64,000 nucleotides of DNA from contig OZ250139.1 of the NCBI GenBank assembly GCA_965237405.1, positions 4,588,001 to 4,652,000 on the forward strand, written 5' to 3'. Source of the DNA: CAUZIB01 sp963663925. Its GTDB lineage: Bacteria; Acidobacteriota; Vicinamibacteria; Vicinamibacterales; UBA8438. Positions 42,740 to 52,042 of this stretch are shown piece after piece. The first letter of the stretch is position 1. Each line of letters begins with the position of its first letter. Below the pieces are notes generated by a model, which saw only the letters and a list, made by a program, of their open reading frames with translations, was not told the DNA's origin and searched no databases. Both the position numbers and the translations under genes were made by a program.

Positions 42740-43565
42740 ATGTATCAGCGAATTGATTCGTTCTTTCGACTGACCGAGCACGAGACTTCGGTTCGGACCG
42801 AGTTTCTTGCCAGGTTTACCACATTCTTCACGCTTGCCTACATTATCTTCGTTCAGCCTGCCGTGCTTTCCGCGGCGGGCATGGATTTCGGCGCGGTGTT
42901 TGTCGCAACCTGTGTGACAAGCGGCGTTGCCACGATCATGATGGCGGTCTTCGCCAACTACCCGGTCGCAGTCGCACCTGCCATGAGTCCTTCTATTTCG
43001 CGTTTGCCGTCGTGGTCGCGGGTGGGGTCGACTGGCAGGTGGCTCTGGGCGCCGTCTCGATTGCGGGAATGTTGTTCATCGTTACAGCCGGAATCGGACT
43101 GCGCGAGCGCCTCATTACGGCGATTCCAGAGTCACTTACGCACGCCATTGCGGTGGGCATCGGCTTGCTCATCGCGATGGTCGGTCTGCAGTGACCGCCC
43201 TTGTCGTAGCAGGGCTGTTCTTCCTATCGCTCTTCTTCTCGCCGATCGTGGCAATGGTCGGTGCTGGGTACCAGACTGACGACGGCATTAGCCTGTATCC
43301 GGTCATTGCGCCCGCGCTCATCGTCGTTGGTACGGTCATGGTGCGTAGCGTGCGTCGGATCGACTGGGACGATCCCACCATCGCCATTCCGGTGTTCCTC
43401 ACGATGGTGCTGATGCCGCTCACCGTAAGCATAACGGACGGGATTGCGTTCGGGTTTATTTCGTTTTCGCTGCTCAAGCTCGTGACGGGTCGTGCGCGCG
43501 AGACCGACTGGCCGATCTTCGTCTTTGCCGTGCTTTTTCTTTTGCGCTACGTGATGCTGCTCTGA
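42740..43565 (+). pseudogene. NCS2 (AzgA-like) purine permease, frameshifted and internally deleted
   Basis: Pieces of a purine permease occur in order: TEFLARFTTFFTLAYIIFVQP, PVAVAPAM, then in another frame HESFYFAFAVVVAGG, IPESLTHAIAVGIGLLIAMV, and after a stop TALVVAGLFFLSLFFSPIVA to LLRYVML. The frame changes near 42985, and more than 100 residues expected between GLQ and TALVVAG (43190) are absent. A functional protein would be about 430 residues. Confidence 0.85.
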
Positions 43566-43575
43566 CGCAGTCCAC

Positions 43576-43581
43576 TAGAAT
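43576..43581 (+). promoter_or_regulatory. -10 box TAGAAT, leaderless layout before the rhodanese gene
   Basis: TAGAAT is 6 nt upstream of ATG 43588. No SD is present. Confidence 0.5.
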
Positions 43582-43587
43582 TACTGA

Positions 43588-44448
43588 ATGGACGACAACC
43601 CGAAGGGATATACCAACGCCGAGCTCCTCATCACACCAGCGGAGTTGTCGACGCGTCTCGTTCCTTCGGGAGGGGAGCAGATCCCGGTTACGCTGATCGA
43701 TTTTCGCCCTGCCGAGGACTTTACTGCTGGTCATCTGCCAAGTGCGGCTCATCTTGACCTTTTTGGTGTAAGCCTGATCGACACGAGTCCGGGCCCGCTC
43801 GATGCATTCTTGTGGATCATCGCGCACCTTCTCGTGTCGCGAGGGGTGTCTCGTGATAGACCGGTCATTGTCTACGACGACCGGTCGGGAATGCGGGCGG
43901 CGCGTGCCCTTTGGTTTCTCGAGCTTTTCGATCACCCTCATGTCAGGCTGCTAGACGGCGGCTACACAGCGTGGGAACGTGAGGGCCTAGCCACCACGAC
44001 CGAGTCGATCTCACCAACGAAAGGCAATTGGCAAGTCGGTCGCATTAGTGCTCGCCTCGCGACATGGCGTGATGTTCGGGATCGACTCGGCCGGCCCGAC
44101 GTGGTGATGTTAGACACCCGGAGTGACGATGAGTACTACGGTGCCAATGTCCGAGCGAAACGGGGAGGAGCTGTTCCGGGTGCCATCCACGTCGAGTGGA
44201 CTCGAAATCTCGCTCCGGACGGTAGCTTTAAGCCGGCCGACGAGCTATCGGCCTTGTACGCGGAACATGGGGTGACGGCCGACCGCGAGATTGTGGCGTA
44301 CTGCCAAGGTGGCTATCGCGCAGCGCATAGCTACCTCGCCTTGAGGCTACTTGGGTACCCAAGGGTTCGCAACTATCTCGGATCGTGGAAGGAGTGGGGT
44401 GATCGCGAGGATCTTCCTATTAAGCAATCTCAGGGTGACGGGACATGA
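43588..44448 (+). CDS. sseA: Thiosulfate/3-mercaptopyruvate sulfurtransferase (double rhodanese)
   Basis: 286 residues, two rhodanese domains. The first (LIDFRPAEDFTAGHLPSAAH, YDDRSGMRAARALWFLE) lacks the catalytic Cys, as usual. The second (LDTRSDDEYYG, GAVPGAIHVEWTRNLAPDG) ends in the active loop AYCQGGYRAAHSYLAL. It transfers sulfur from thiosulfate or mercaptopyruvate to cyanide or thiols. The M20 peptidase ATG overlaps its stop (ATGA). Confidence 0.87.
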   Translation: MDDNPKGYTNAELLITPAELSTRLVPSGGEQIPVTLIDFRPAEDFTAGHLPSAAHLDLFGVSLIDTSPGPLDAFLWIIAHLLVSRGVSRDRPVIVYDDRSGMRAARALWFLELFDHPHVRLLDGGYTAWEREGLATTTESISPTKGNWQVGRISARLATWRDVRDRLGRPDVVMLDTRSDDEYYGANVRAKRGGAVPGAIHVEWTRNLAPDGSFKPADELSALYAEHGVTADREIVAYCQGGYRAAHSYLALRLLGYPRVRNYLGSWKEWGDREDLPIKQSQGDGT

Positions 44449-45824
44449 ACGCCGTGGTCGACTTCGTCCACACGAACCGTGACCGATATGTCGCCGAACT
44501 CAAAGAGTTTCTCGCCATTCCGAGCATCAGTGCTCTTCCGGAGCACACCGACGACATGGTACGAGCGGCTCGCTGGACAGCGGCAGAACTCGAGCGAGTC
44601 GGCCTTGAGCACGTTCGCCTGATCGAGACCCCTGGCAACCCGGTGGTCTACGCGGACTGGCTTCACGCGGGGGATGAGGTGCCTACGATCCTCTTTTACG
44701 GTCATTACGACGTGCAACCAGTGGATCCCATCGACGAGTGGGTGACGCCGCCGTTTGAGGCAACGGTGCGTGAGGGAGAGATTTACGCGCGTGGTGCAGC
44801 TGACGACAAGGGCCAGATCTTTATGCACTTTAAGGCAGTCGAAGCGCTCATGCACCATGAGGGAAGGCTACCTGTCAATATCAAGTTTGTCTTGGAGGGC
44901 GAGGAGGAGATCGGGAGCAAGCACTTGGACGGATTCGTTAGGGAGCACACAGCGTCACTCAGCGCCGATGTCGTGGTGATATCCGATTCGCCAATGCTCG
45001 ACCGCGGAGTACCGTCGATCTGCTATGGGTTACGGGGACTTGCCTATCTTCAGATCGACCTTCGCGGGACCACAACTGATCTCCACTCTGGCTCGTTCGG
45101 TGGTGCGGTTGCCAACCCGGCGTTCGTGCTCGCTCAGGTCCTTGGCCAAATGAAGGACCGCGGAGGACGGATCAAGATTCCAGGCTTTTATAACGATGTT
45201 CGGCCAATCAGTGCCGCAGAGCGGGCGGAGTTCGCGAAGCTTCCCTTCAACGAGCGCCAATACCGTCGCGAGCTAGGGGCGCCCAAGCTCTTTGGGGAAA
45301 AAGGGTTCACGACGCTTGAGCGCGTATGGTGCAGACCGACGTTCGAGGTTAACGGTTTGCAGTCCGGGTTCACCGGCGAGGGGGCAAAAACCGTGATCCC
45401 AGCTGCCGCCATGGCTAAGGTTAGCATGCGACTCGTTCCGGACCAGGATCCAGACCGAGTCACCGACGCGTTCGAGGCGTTTCTGACGAAGGTCATGCCT
45501 AAGACCGTCGACGCCACGGTCCGACGACTTCACGCCGGCAAGCCATGGATGACCGATCTCGACAATCCCTTCGTGCGGGCGGCTGGACGAGCCATCGAAA
45601 CAGGGTTCAGGCGCACACCCGTGTTTCACCGTGAAGGCGGGTCTATTCCTGTTGTGTCTACGTTTCAGGAGATGCTCGGGCTGCCATCCGTCCTGTTCGG
45701 CGTCGGGTTGCCGGACGAGAACGCCCACGCCCCAAACGAGAAGCTCGACCTGGGCAATTTCCACAATGGGATCGTCGCTACGACCGCACTCTATAGCGAG
45801 ATTTCGGCCATTCAATCGACCTGA
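44445..45824 (+). CDS. M20-family dipeptidase
   Basis: 459 residues, the length of the M20 dipeptidase/carnosinase-like group. The metal site begins with FYGHYDVQPVDPIDEW and ARGAADDKGQIFMHFKAVEA, followed by LEGEEEIGSKHLDGFV (catalytic Glu and metal Glu). The dimerisation domain contains RGTTTDLHSGSFGGAVANPA. It hydrolyses dipeptides or related amides in the cytoplasm. Start ATG 44445 overlaps the preceding stop. Confidence 0.87.
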   Translation: MNAVVDFVHTNRDRYVAELKEFLAIPSISALPEHTDDMVRAARWTAAELERVGLEHVRLIETPGNPVVYADWLHAGDEVPTILFYGHYDVQPVDPIDEWVTPPFEATVREGEIYARGAADDKGQIFMHFKAVEALMHHEGRLPVNIKFVLEGEEEIGSKHLDGFVREHTASLSADVVVISDSPMLDRGVPSICYGLRGLAYLQIDLRGTTTDLHSGSFGGAVANPAFVLAQVLGQMKDRGGRIKIPGFYNDVRPISAAERAEFAKLPFNERQYRRELGAPKLFGEKGFTTLERVWCRPTFEVNGLQSGFTGEGAKTVIPAAAMAKVSMRLVPDQDPDRVTDAFEAFLTKVMPKTVDATVRRLHAGKPWMTDLDNPFVRAAGRAIETGFRRTPVFHREGGSIPVVSTFQEMLGLPSVLFGVGLPDENAHAPNEKLDLGNFHNGIVATTALYSEISAIQST

Positions 45825-45864
45825 CAAAGGGCCGGAGACTGGTCCCGGTCCGGACCGTCGAGCG

Positions 45865-46743
45865 TCAGTTCAGACTTGCGACACGCCGGCGGAGCGTCTT
45901 CACGTGCTCCCAGACCTCGGTGTGGTCGGAGTTGGTGCTCGAACTCTTCACATCCGGGCGAGAGGTGTATCGAAGATAGGTTTCGAGATCTCGAAGGGCG
46001 CCGGGAAAATCGTTGAGGTGGTACGCGAACAACCCCCGGTCGCGAATCTCGATCATGGTGGATGGGTTGATCGATAGCAGGAGTTCGGTGATGGCTCGAC
46101 CCTGCTGGAACGAGCGCATGCCCAGGTAGATGCGCTTGAGGTTGATCAGTATCCGGATTAGCATCTGCGGCTTCGATGCCCCGACGAGGAGTTGTGGCTC
46201 GAAGGTCGCATCCTTTCCCGCCTGCTCATGCAGAAGGCGTTGGCAGTCGTCCTCGGAGAGGATCGCGCCCCCGTGGAAAGGATCCACGATCACGTCCGGT
46301 TGGATGTTTTCGCCTGGTTCCCGGCTGAGGCGTACCAGAAAGTGCCCCGGAAAGTTCACGCCCTCGATCGAAACGTTCGCGCGTCGCGCAACCTCCATGT
46401 AGACGAGCGCCAGGGTGATAGGGATGCCCGTCCGACGTTCGAGCACATTGTTAAGGAAGCTGTTGCGGGGATCATCGTATCGCTGCTTATTACCTTTGAA
46501 TCCTTCTTCCTCGAACAAATACTCGTTCAAGGTTCGGATACGCTTGAGACGGTCCGTGGTTACTGTTGCCGGTCCAAGTCGATCCAGGGCAGTCTGACCG
46601 AGCCGATCCAGCTGGTCCAAGTACTGTGACGCCTTGAGGCGTGGGTACTCTAGCCTGGCAATGAGCAAGGCCGCTGTTGCGAGGTCGGGGTCCGGTGCCT
46701 TTGCGAGCGTACTGAACTTATCGATGAATGCTTGTGAGAGCAT
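45865..46743 (-). CDS. SirB1-family protein (transglutaminase-like fold plus TPR)
   Basis: 292 residues. The core motif of this family is read as YDDPRNSFLNNVLERRTGIP with ITLALVYMEVARRANVSIEG and FPGHFLVRL. It ends with TPR-like helices (RDRGLFAYHLNDFPGALRDL and ETYLRYT). The function is not established in the family. TATTGT lies 6 nt before its ATG without an SD. It converges with the M20 peptidase gene. Confidence 0.8.
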   Translation of the reverse strand: MLSQAFIDKFSTLAKAPDPDLATAALLIARLEYPRLKASQYLDQLDRLGQTALDRLGPATVTTDRLKRIRTLNEYLFEEEGFKGNKQRYDDPRNSFLNNVLERRTGIPITLALVYMEVARRANVSIEGVNFPGHFLVRLSREPGENIQPDVIVDPFHGGAILSEDDCQRLLHEQAGKDATFEPQLLVGASKPQMLIRILINLKRIYLGMRSFQQGRAITELLLSINPSTMIEIRDRGLFAYHLNDFPGALRDLETYLRYTSRPDVKSSSTNSDHTEVWEHVKTLRRRVASLN

Positions 46744-46749
46744 GCAGTA

Positions 46750-46755
46750 ACAATA
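46750..46755 (-). promoter_or_regulatory. -10 box TATTGT, leaderless layout before the SirB1-like gene
   Basis: TATTGT on the minus strand is separated by 6 nt from ATG 46743, with no SD. Confidence 0.45.
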
Positions 46756-46778
46756 CGAACTCTATCGCACGGACGCGG

Positions 46779-47456
46779 TTATGCACACAGGCGTTCGAGT
46801 AGCGAACGATCGATGGCGGACAAGGTATCCACGATAACGTCGGCGGCGGTTAGTACCGTCGCCGGGTACGTGTTGGTAATGCCGATTGTCTTGAGCCCGG
46901 CCGCGCGCGCGGACTCCAGCCCCCATGAGGAATCTTCGATGGCGACAAAGGAGTGCCACGACGGGACGGCAGCGTCCGGACTCAGCAGGGTCACCGCGCG
47001 CCGATACGCATCAGGGGCTGGCTTTGACTTCGCTACGTCGTCCGCACCGACGACCGCCTGGAAGTGGTCCCTGAGCTGGCCATCCGACAGGACACGGTCG
47101 ATCTCGTGACGCAGTGCGCCCGAGGCGATGCCGAGTGGTGCCGTGCTAGCAAGATTTCGGATGCAATCAGCGGCCCCAGCGTATAGCACGGTTTCGCAGT
47201 CGAGGAGCGCCTCGAATCGACGACCCTTTTCGTCAACTAGGCGAGCCAGCTCGCGCTCGTCCAGGTCGAACGTCAAGTCGGCGGAGAGCGCTTTGAACAC
47301 ACCAATATCGTCGTATCCGAGATAGCGGTCGTAGTACGTCGCTCGGTCAAGCGATAGCGAGCGATCCGTCAGGACCTGCTGGTACGCCTTCAGGTGTAGG
47401 CGTTCGGTGTCCGCGATGACCCCGTCGAAGTCAAAGACGACGCCGAGCAGTGGCAT
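46779..47456 (-). CDS. HAD-superfamily phosphatase/phosphoglucomutase-like protein
   Basis: 225 residues from ATG 47456. Motif I is VVFDFDGVIADTERLHLKAY (Asp nucleophile), motif II is PLGIASGALRHEI, and motifs III/IV are KSKPAPDAYRRAV with FVAIEDSSWGLESARAAGLK. It belongs to the Gph/beta-phosphoglucomutase branch. The substrate is unknown. It starts 8 nt after the DUF1684 lipoprotein gene. Confidence 0.87.
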   Translation of the reverse strand: MPLLGVVFDFDGVIADTERLHLKAYQQVLTDRSLSLDRATYYDRYLGYDDIGVFKALSADLTFDLDERELARLVDEKGRRFEALLDCETVLYAGAADCIRNLASTAPLGIASGALRHEIDRVLSDGQLRDHFQAVVGADDVAKSKPAPDAYRRAVTLLSPDAAVPSWHSFVAIEDSSWGLESARAAGLKTIGITNTYPATVLTAADVIVDTLSAIDRSLLERLCA

Positions 47457-47463
47457 GAAGTCC

Positions 47464-48159
47464 CTATTCCTCGCTGGAGGGGTGGCCTGAGGCGTTCGTG
47501 ATCGGTGGACCGTCGATCGTGCCGAGGGGGATCCGTTGATCCGCGGCTGGGGGCATTCGCTCGCCCGCGCGAACGGCGACGGCCAATCGGTTCTCAGGCG
47601 GTGGAAACGGGCAGTCGTACTCCTCGTTAAAGTAGCAATTTGGATGGTACGCGTGGTTGAAGTCGAGATCGTAGATGCCGGTCGGCGTGTTTGGGAGATC
47701 GAGATACCGTCCAGCGGGATAGGTTTCTGTTCCGCTCGTGGTATCCCGGAACGGCACAAATAGGTGGTCGGCGTTCGCGACAGGTAGCTCTACCAGCGCC
47801 GATAGTGTCATGGGTTGACCGTGCAGCATGAACTCGAGCGTCCCGACCCTTTGCATCATGCGGAGCTGTCCGGTTGACGTCGGAATTTCGGAAACCGGCT
47901 GCTCGTCCCCGATGTTGAGCTGGGCGGGCACGCGGTAGTCGAGACTTGGCTCGTAGTAGTGCAGGGGTACCATCCAAGACTGTCGGTCGATCGGGACGAT
48001 AGAATCAGGCGCGCTGAACGCGAGGTTCTTGGCATCTCGGTACTCGCCCACCTGCTCGAGGTAGCTCTCCTCATCTGGTTTGGGTGGACTGCACCCGACC
48101 GCCGACCAGGTGACCAGGATCGTCACCACCGCGACCGCCGCTGTTACATGTCGTCTCAC
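47464..48159 (-). CDS. DUF1684 lipoprotein
   Basis: 231 residues with a lipoprotein signal (VVTILVTWSAVGCSPPKP; lipobox A-V-G-C). The DUF1684 core is clear in AGRYLDLPNTPTGIYDLDFN, HAYHPNCYFNEEYDCPFPPP and ENRLAVAVRAGE. The role of the family is unknown. It lies 15 nt after the acyl-CoA dehydrogenase gene and precedes the HAD gene. Confidence 0.85.
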   Translation of the reverse strand: MRRHVTAAVAVVTILVTWSAVGCSPPKPDEESYLEQVGEYRDAKNLAFSAPDSIVPIDRQSWMVPLHYYEPSLDYRVPAQLNIGDEQPVSEIPTSTGQLRMMQRVGTLEFMLHGQPMTLSALVELPVANADHLFVPFRDTTSGTETYPAGRYLDLPNTPTGIYDLDFNHAYHPNCYFNEEYDCPFPPPENRLAVAVRAGERMPPAADQRIPLGTIDGPPITNASGHPSSEE

Positions 48160-48174
48160 AAGCCCACCACCCAG

Positions 48175-49947
48175 CTAGAAAATATATCCTACATGCTCGA
48201 CCGATGCGTCGGCGAGCCGTCGCTTAATGGCGACGGTGTTGACCGGGGTCACCTTGAGCAGACGCCTCAGGGCGGCAAGATGGGTTCGTAGCATATCGCC
48301 TTCGGCCATGGCGGCGAGTGCCGACCTGGAGGCTGTCTGGATTCGTGCCGCGGCATCACTCACAAACGCACGTGCGGTGTCGACGTGGAGCTCCTGGGCG
48401 TGTCCCGCCGAGTCGTGCTCGCGTTTGGCCCGCAGGACTGCGCTCTCCGCAGCAAACGTGTCCATCAAGATGTCGGCGATGAACGACAGCACCTCTTGCT
48501 CGTCGGAAAGTTCGGTGCCGTAAGTTTGCATCGCCAGGCCAAGGGTTGCTAGACCAACCTTCTTGAATACCTGAACGGCAGCTTGCTCGGGATCCAGTGG
48601 CTCACCACCTGTTTCGGTTCGCTGTCCAGGGCTTATGATCTCGTCCTGCAGCCGCTTGGCCGCAGCGACAAGAGGTAGCTCGCCCCTAAGGGCCCGCTTG
48701 ACGAGCATACCTGGAATGAGCAGGCGGTTGATCTCGTTCGTGCCCTCAAAGATGCGGTTTACCCGTGAGTCGCGGTAGTGCCGTTCGGCGGAGTAGTCTT
48801 TGACGTAGCCATTACCGCCGTGAATCTGGATGTTCTCGTCAAGGATGTAGTCGAGGTACTCGCTTCCAGCGACCTTCAGCATCGACGATTCGATCGCGTA
48901 CTCCTCAAGCACGGCCAGCAGGGCCTGGTCATCGTTCGGTTCGTGGTCTCCTAGCATTGCGTCCATCAGACCGGCTGTTCGATAGACCATCGATTCAATG
49001 GCGTAGGTGCGCACCACCATCTCGCCGAGCTTGTGCTTGATCGCCCCGAAGCTGGCGATCGGACGACCGAACTGATGCCGTTCTGCGGCGTAGCGGGCTG
49101 ATTCTTCGAGCGCGCCCTGACAGGTTCCAACGGTAGATGCACCTAGCTTAAAACGCCCGTAGTTGAGGACGTTGAACGCTACTTTGTGGCCCTTGCCGAC
49201 TTCGCCAAGCAAGCTGTCCGCTGGAACCGTGACGTCTTGCAGGATTACCGAGGTCGTCGACGACCCGAACAGGCCCATCTTGTGTTCTTCGTTGCCGCTG
49301 CTTACGCCCTCGAGTGCACGTTCGACGATGAACGCCGTGAATGCTTCGCCGTCGACCTTCGCGAAGACGATGTAGACGTCGGCAAATCCGCCGTTCGTGA
49401 TCCACATCTTTTCACCTGTCAACACGAAGCTTCCATCATCTTGCTTGAGGGCCTGAGTCTTCGCAGCCAGTGCATCAGATCCCGAACCGGATTCACTCAG
49501 GCAATACGCACCGACCAGTTCTCCGCTGACGAGCTTTGGGAGGTAGCGTTGCTTTTGTGCCTTCGTGCCATACGCTCGAATCGGCATGATGACGAGGCCG
49601 GTTTGTGACCCGAACGTCGCACTGAACGATCCTGACTGACCGAGTCGACCGGCGATGATGGCTGAGCTCACCTTGTCGAGTTGGAGCCCGCCATATTCTT
49701 CCGGTACATCGGTACCCATCAACCCCAGCTCTCCCGTCCGCTTTAGGAGATGTCGCGCCAGGTCCCAATCTTTCGTTTCGAGCTGATCGTTCTTCACGAC
49801 GATCTCGTTGGCAACGAATTCATCCGATGTCTGATCGATGAGCCGATGTTCTTCGGTCTTCTGCTCGGGCGTGAACACGCTCTCCGTAGGGGTGTCCTCA
49901 AAAAGCCAGCCACCGCCCTTCGGTACCAGCGTCGCTTTAGTTATCAT
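48175..49947 (-). CDS. Acyl-CoA dehydrogenase, long form
   Basis: 590 residues from ATG 49947; longer than classical 380-residue acyl-CoA dehydrogenases because of a C-terminal helical extension. Seen motifs: AYCLSESGSGSDALAAKTQA (FAD/substrate), EKMWITNGGFADVYIVFAKV, and RIFEGTNEINRLLIPGMLVK with the catalytic Glu. It oxidises fatty acyl-CoA at the inner step of beta-oxidation. The thiolase gene is upstream by 29 nt in the same operon. Confidence 0.9.
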   Translation of the reverse strand: MITKATLVPKGGGWLFEDTPTESVFTPEQKTEEHRLIDQTSDEFVANEIVVKNDQLETKDWDLARHLLKRTGELGLMGTDVPEEYGGLQLDKVSSAIIAGRLGQSGSFSATFGSQTGLVIMPIRAYGTKAQKQRYLPKLVSGELVGAYCLSESGSGSDALAAKTQALKQDDGSFVLTGEKMWITNGGFADVYIVFAKVDGEAFTAFIVERALEGVSSGNEEHKMGLFGSSTTSVILQDVTVPADSLLGEVGKGHKVAFNVLNYGRFKLGASTVGTCQGALEESARYAAERHQFGRPIASFGAIKHKLGEMVVRTYAIESMVYRTAGLMDAMLGDHEPNDDQALLAVLEEYAIESSMLKVAGSEYLDYILDENIQIHGGNGYVKDYSAERHYRDSRVNRIFEGTNEINRLLIPGMLVKRALRGELPLVAAAKRLQDEIISPGQRTETGGEPLDPEQAAVQVFKKVGLATLGLAMQTYGTELSDEQEVLSFIADILMDTFAAESAVLRAKREHDSAGHAQELHVDTARAFVSDAAARIQTASRSALAAMAEGDMLRTHLAALRRLLKVTPVNTVAIKRRLADASVEHVGYIF

Positions 49948-49976
49948 CAGGCTACCCCCGTCCGAGTCACGGAAAC

Positions 49977-51161
49977 TCAAAGTCGCTCGAATATACCGGC
50001 GGCACCCATTCCACCGCCCACGCACATCGTGACCATCCCGTATCGCCCCTTGCGCCGCTGCAGTTCGTAGAGCAGCGTGGTCGTCAATTTGGCTCCGGTG
50101 CAACCGAGTGGGTGCCCCAGTGCGATTGCTCCGCCGTTAACGTTCAGGCGCTCGGGATCGATCGGCAACTCTCGCAGACACGCCAGTGCTTGCGCTGCGA
50201 ACGCCTCGTTGAGCTCGACGAGATCAATGTCGTTCAGCGATAGGTTCGCGAGCTTCAGCGCCTTCTTCATGGCGGGAACGGGACCAAGACCGAAGAGCTC
50301 TGGTTTGACACCAGCCGTCGTGAACGTAACGAATCGTGCCAACGGCCGAAGCCCGAGCTCATTCGCTCGTTCCGCCGACGTCACCACGACGGCAGCGGCG
50401 CCGTCGCTGGTCTGAGAGGAATTACCAGCCGTGACCGATCCCGACGCGTGAAAGACGGCTCGGAGCTTGCCGAGCGCTTCGAGGGACGTGTCGCGTCGTG
50501 GTCCCTCGTCGGCGGAAAATTCAACCTCGCGAAACTGGGGCGACACGCCATTTCCATTGGTCGGTTCTACCATTTTCACCGTGAGCGAGACCGTCTCGTC
50601 GGCGAAGCGTCCCGCGTCGATGGCGGCGATGGCCTTCTGGTGACTCGCTAAGGCAAACTCGTCCTGCGTTTCGCGCGAAATCCCAGACTCGCGGACATGG
50701 TTTTCCGCTACGAGACCGTTGCTCAGGTAGACATCGGGGTAGTGTGCGATCAACTCGGGATTGGGCGCGATCTTGTGTCCGCCCATCGGCACCATACTCA
50801 TCGACTCCGTTCCACCGGCCACGATGGCGCGCGCGGTACCGCACATCACCCGTTCGGCTGCGAACGCAATCGCCTGGAGTCCGGACGAGCAGAAGCGGTT
50901 GATCGTGACGGCGGAGCTTTCGACTGGAATGCCAGCCCGCAAGCTCGCGATGCGCGCGACGTTCATGCCCTGTTCGGCTTCGGGCATGGCGCAACCCAAG
51001 ATTACATCGTCGATTTCGGCCGGCTGGAGCATCGGTGCTCGCCGGAGCGCCTCTTCGATGACGATGGCTGCCATCTCGTCAGGTCGCGTGTGTCGGAGCA
51101 TTCCCTTTGGCGCTTTGCCAGCGGGCGTTCGGACGGCTGATACGATCACTGCGTCTATCAC
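49977..51161 (-). CDS. fadA: Acetyl-CoA acyltransferase (thiolase)
   Basis: 394 residues with the active Cys91 in VTINRFCSSGLQAIAFAAER, His in NGGAIALGHPLGCTGAKL and second Cys in VTMCVGGGMGAAGIFERL. It cleaves 3-ketoacyl-CoA. The ATG overlaps the stop of the alpha/beta hydrolase gene by 4 nt, in one operon with the acyl-CoA dehydrogenase gene. Confidence 0.9.
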   Translation of the reverse strand: MIDAVIVSAVRTPAGKAPKGMLRHTRPDEMAAIVIEEALRRAPMLQPAEIDDVILGCAMPEAEQGMNVARIASLRAGIPVESSAVTINRFCSSGLQAIAFAAERVMCGTARAIVAGGTESMSMVPMGGHKIAPNPELIAHYPDVYLSNGLVAENHVRESGISRETQDEFALASHQKAIAAIDAGRFADETVSLTVKMVEPTNGNGVSPQFREVEFSADEGPRRDTSLEALGKLRAVFHASGSVTAGNSSQTSDGAAAVVVTSAERANELGLRPLARFVTFTTAGVKPELFGLGPVPAMKKALKLANLSLNDIDLVELNEAFAAQALACLRELPIDPERLNVNGGAIALGHPLGCTGAKLTTTLLYELQRRKGRYGMVTMCVGGGMGAAGIFERL

Positions 51162-51779
51162 GGTTGGTAGTCCTCCAGTAGATCAACAATGGCGTCACCG
51201 ACCTCCGAGACACGACCGCTGAAGAAATGGTCAGCCGCGGCGATGACTACGAGTTCCTTCGGTTCCTTGAGCTGGTCGTAGAGGGTCCAGATGTCCTGCA
51301 CCGCCACGAGTTCGTCAGCTTCGCCATGAACGAGAAACTTTGCCGTCCGCCTAGGCCGAAAGGCGGTCAGGTCGTAGTGGGTTGGAGGGGCGATCCCGAG
51401 CATGAGGCTCACCCGTCGATCAATGGCCCCGACACTTACCGCGATCCACGCACCAAACGAGAACCCAGCCGACCAGAGCAGAAGGTCCTGGTGTCGTTCT
51501 GCAAACCAGCTCAACCCAGCACGAAAATCGTCCTTCTCGCCTCGGCCGTCATCGAAGGTTCCGGTGCTCAGACCCACACCCAGGAAGTTGAATCGGAGCA
51601 CGGCGCAGCCTATGGACTGAAACGCCTTGGCGGCCCGATGGACGACATTGTCATGCATCGTTCCACCGTGCCGTGGATGAGAATGACCGATCACGACGGC
51701 TGCTCGCGGTGACGCGGACCTCTAGTTGTCCCGCGGGACCTGCGATCTCACGAATCGACCATGCGCCTTGACTGCTCAT
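51158..51779 (-). pseudogene. KANL3/Tex30-type alpha/beta hydrolase with an N-terminal frameshift
   Basis: From ATG 51779 the frame reads MSSQGAWSIREIAGPAGQLE and VRVTAS. In another frame it continues PRAAVVIGHSHPRHGGTMHD, RFNFLGVGLSTGTF, WSAGFSFGAWIAVSVG (nucleophile Ser) and AADHFFSGR (His). Joined, they match a complete small hydrolase. A one-base shift near 51700 separates them. The open part alone could begin at GTG 51694. It may be a sequencing error or a true mutation. Confidence 0.6.
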
Positions 51780-51991
51780 GCCGGCCCTCGAACGGCGTCG
51801 CGAGGTTCGCGTTTGGGGACGGTTACAGCATCCGCGACGGTATTACGAAACTCGGAAGTGTTCGTGACGAGTCCAATGTATCCAGTGTTTCTTGTCTCAG
51901 CATGCTCCGTCTCTGGGATCAAGCGCATGTATTCCTTTATGCTGGCGACCGGAATCATCATGATCGTCGGACCCTGTTCTTTATCGACCAC
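51776..51991 (-). CDS. Hypothetical protein (71 aa) ahead of the hydrolase gene
   Basis: This frame begins with GTG 51991 and contains IMMIPVASIKEYMRLIPETE and HAETRNTGYIGLVTNTSEFR. It ends with TGA overlapping the ATG of the hydrolase gene (ATGA), an arrangement seen at other real pairs in the window. No family is recognised and there is no clear SD. Confidence 0.35.
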   Translation of the reverse strand: MVDKEQGPTIMMIPVASIKEYMRLIPETEHAETRNTGYIGLVTNTSEFRNTVADAVTVPKREPRDAVRGPA

Positions 51992-52042
51992 TTAGCTAGT
52001 ACCCGGCTTGGGAGTTGTTCCGCAAATTACTGTGACGGAGCA

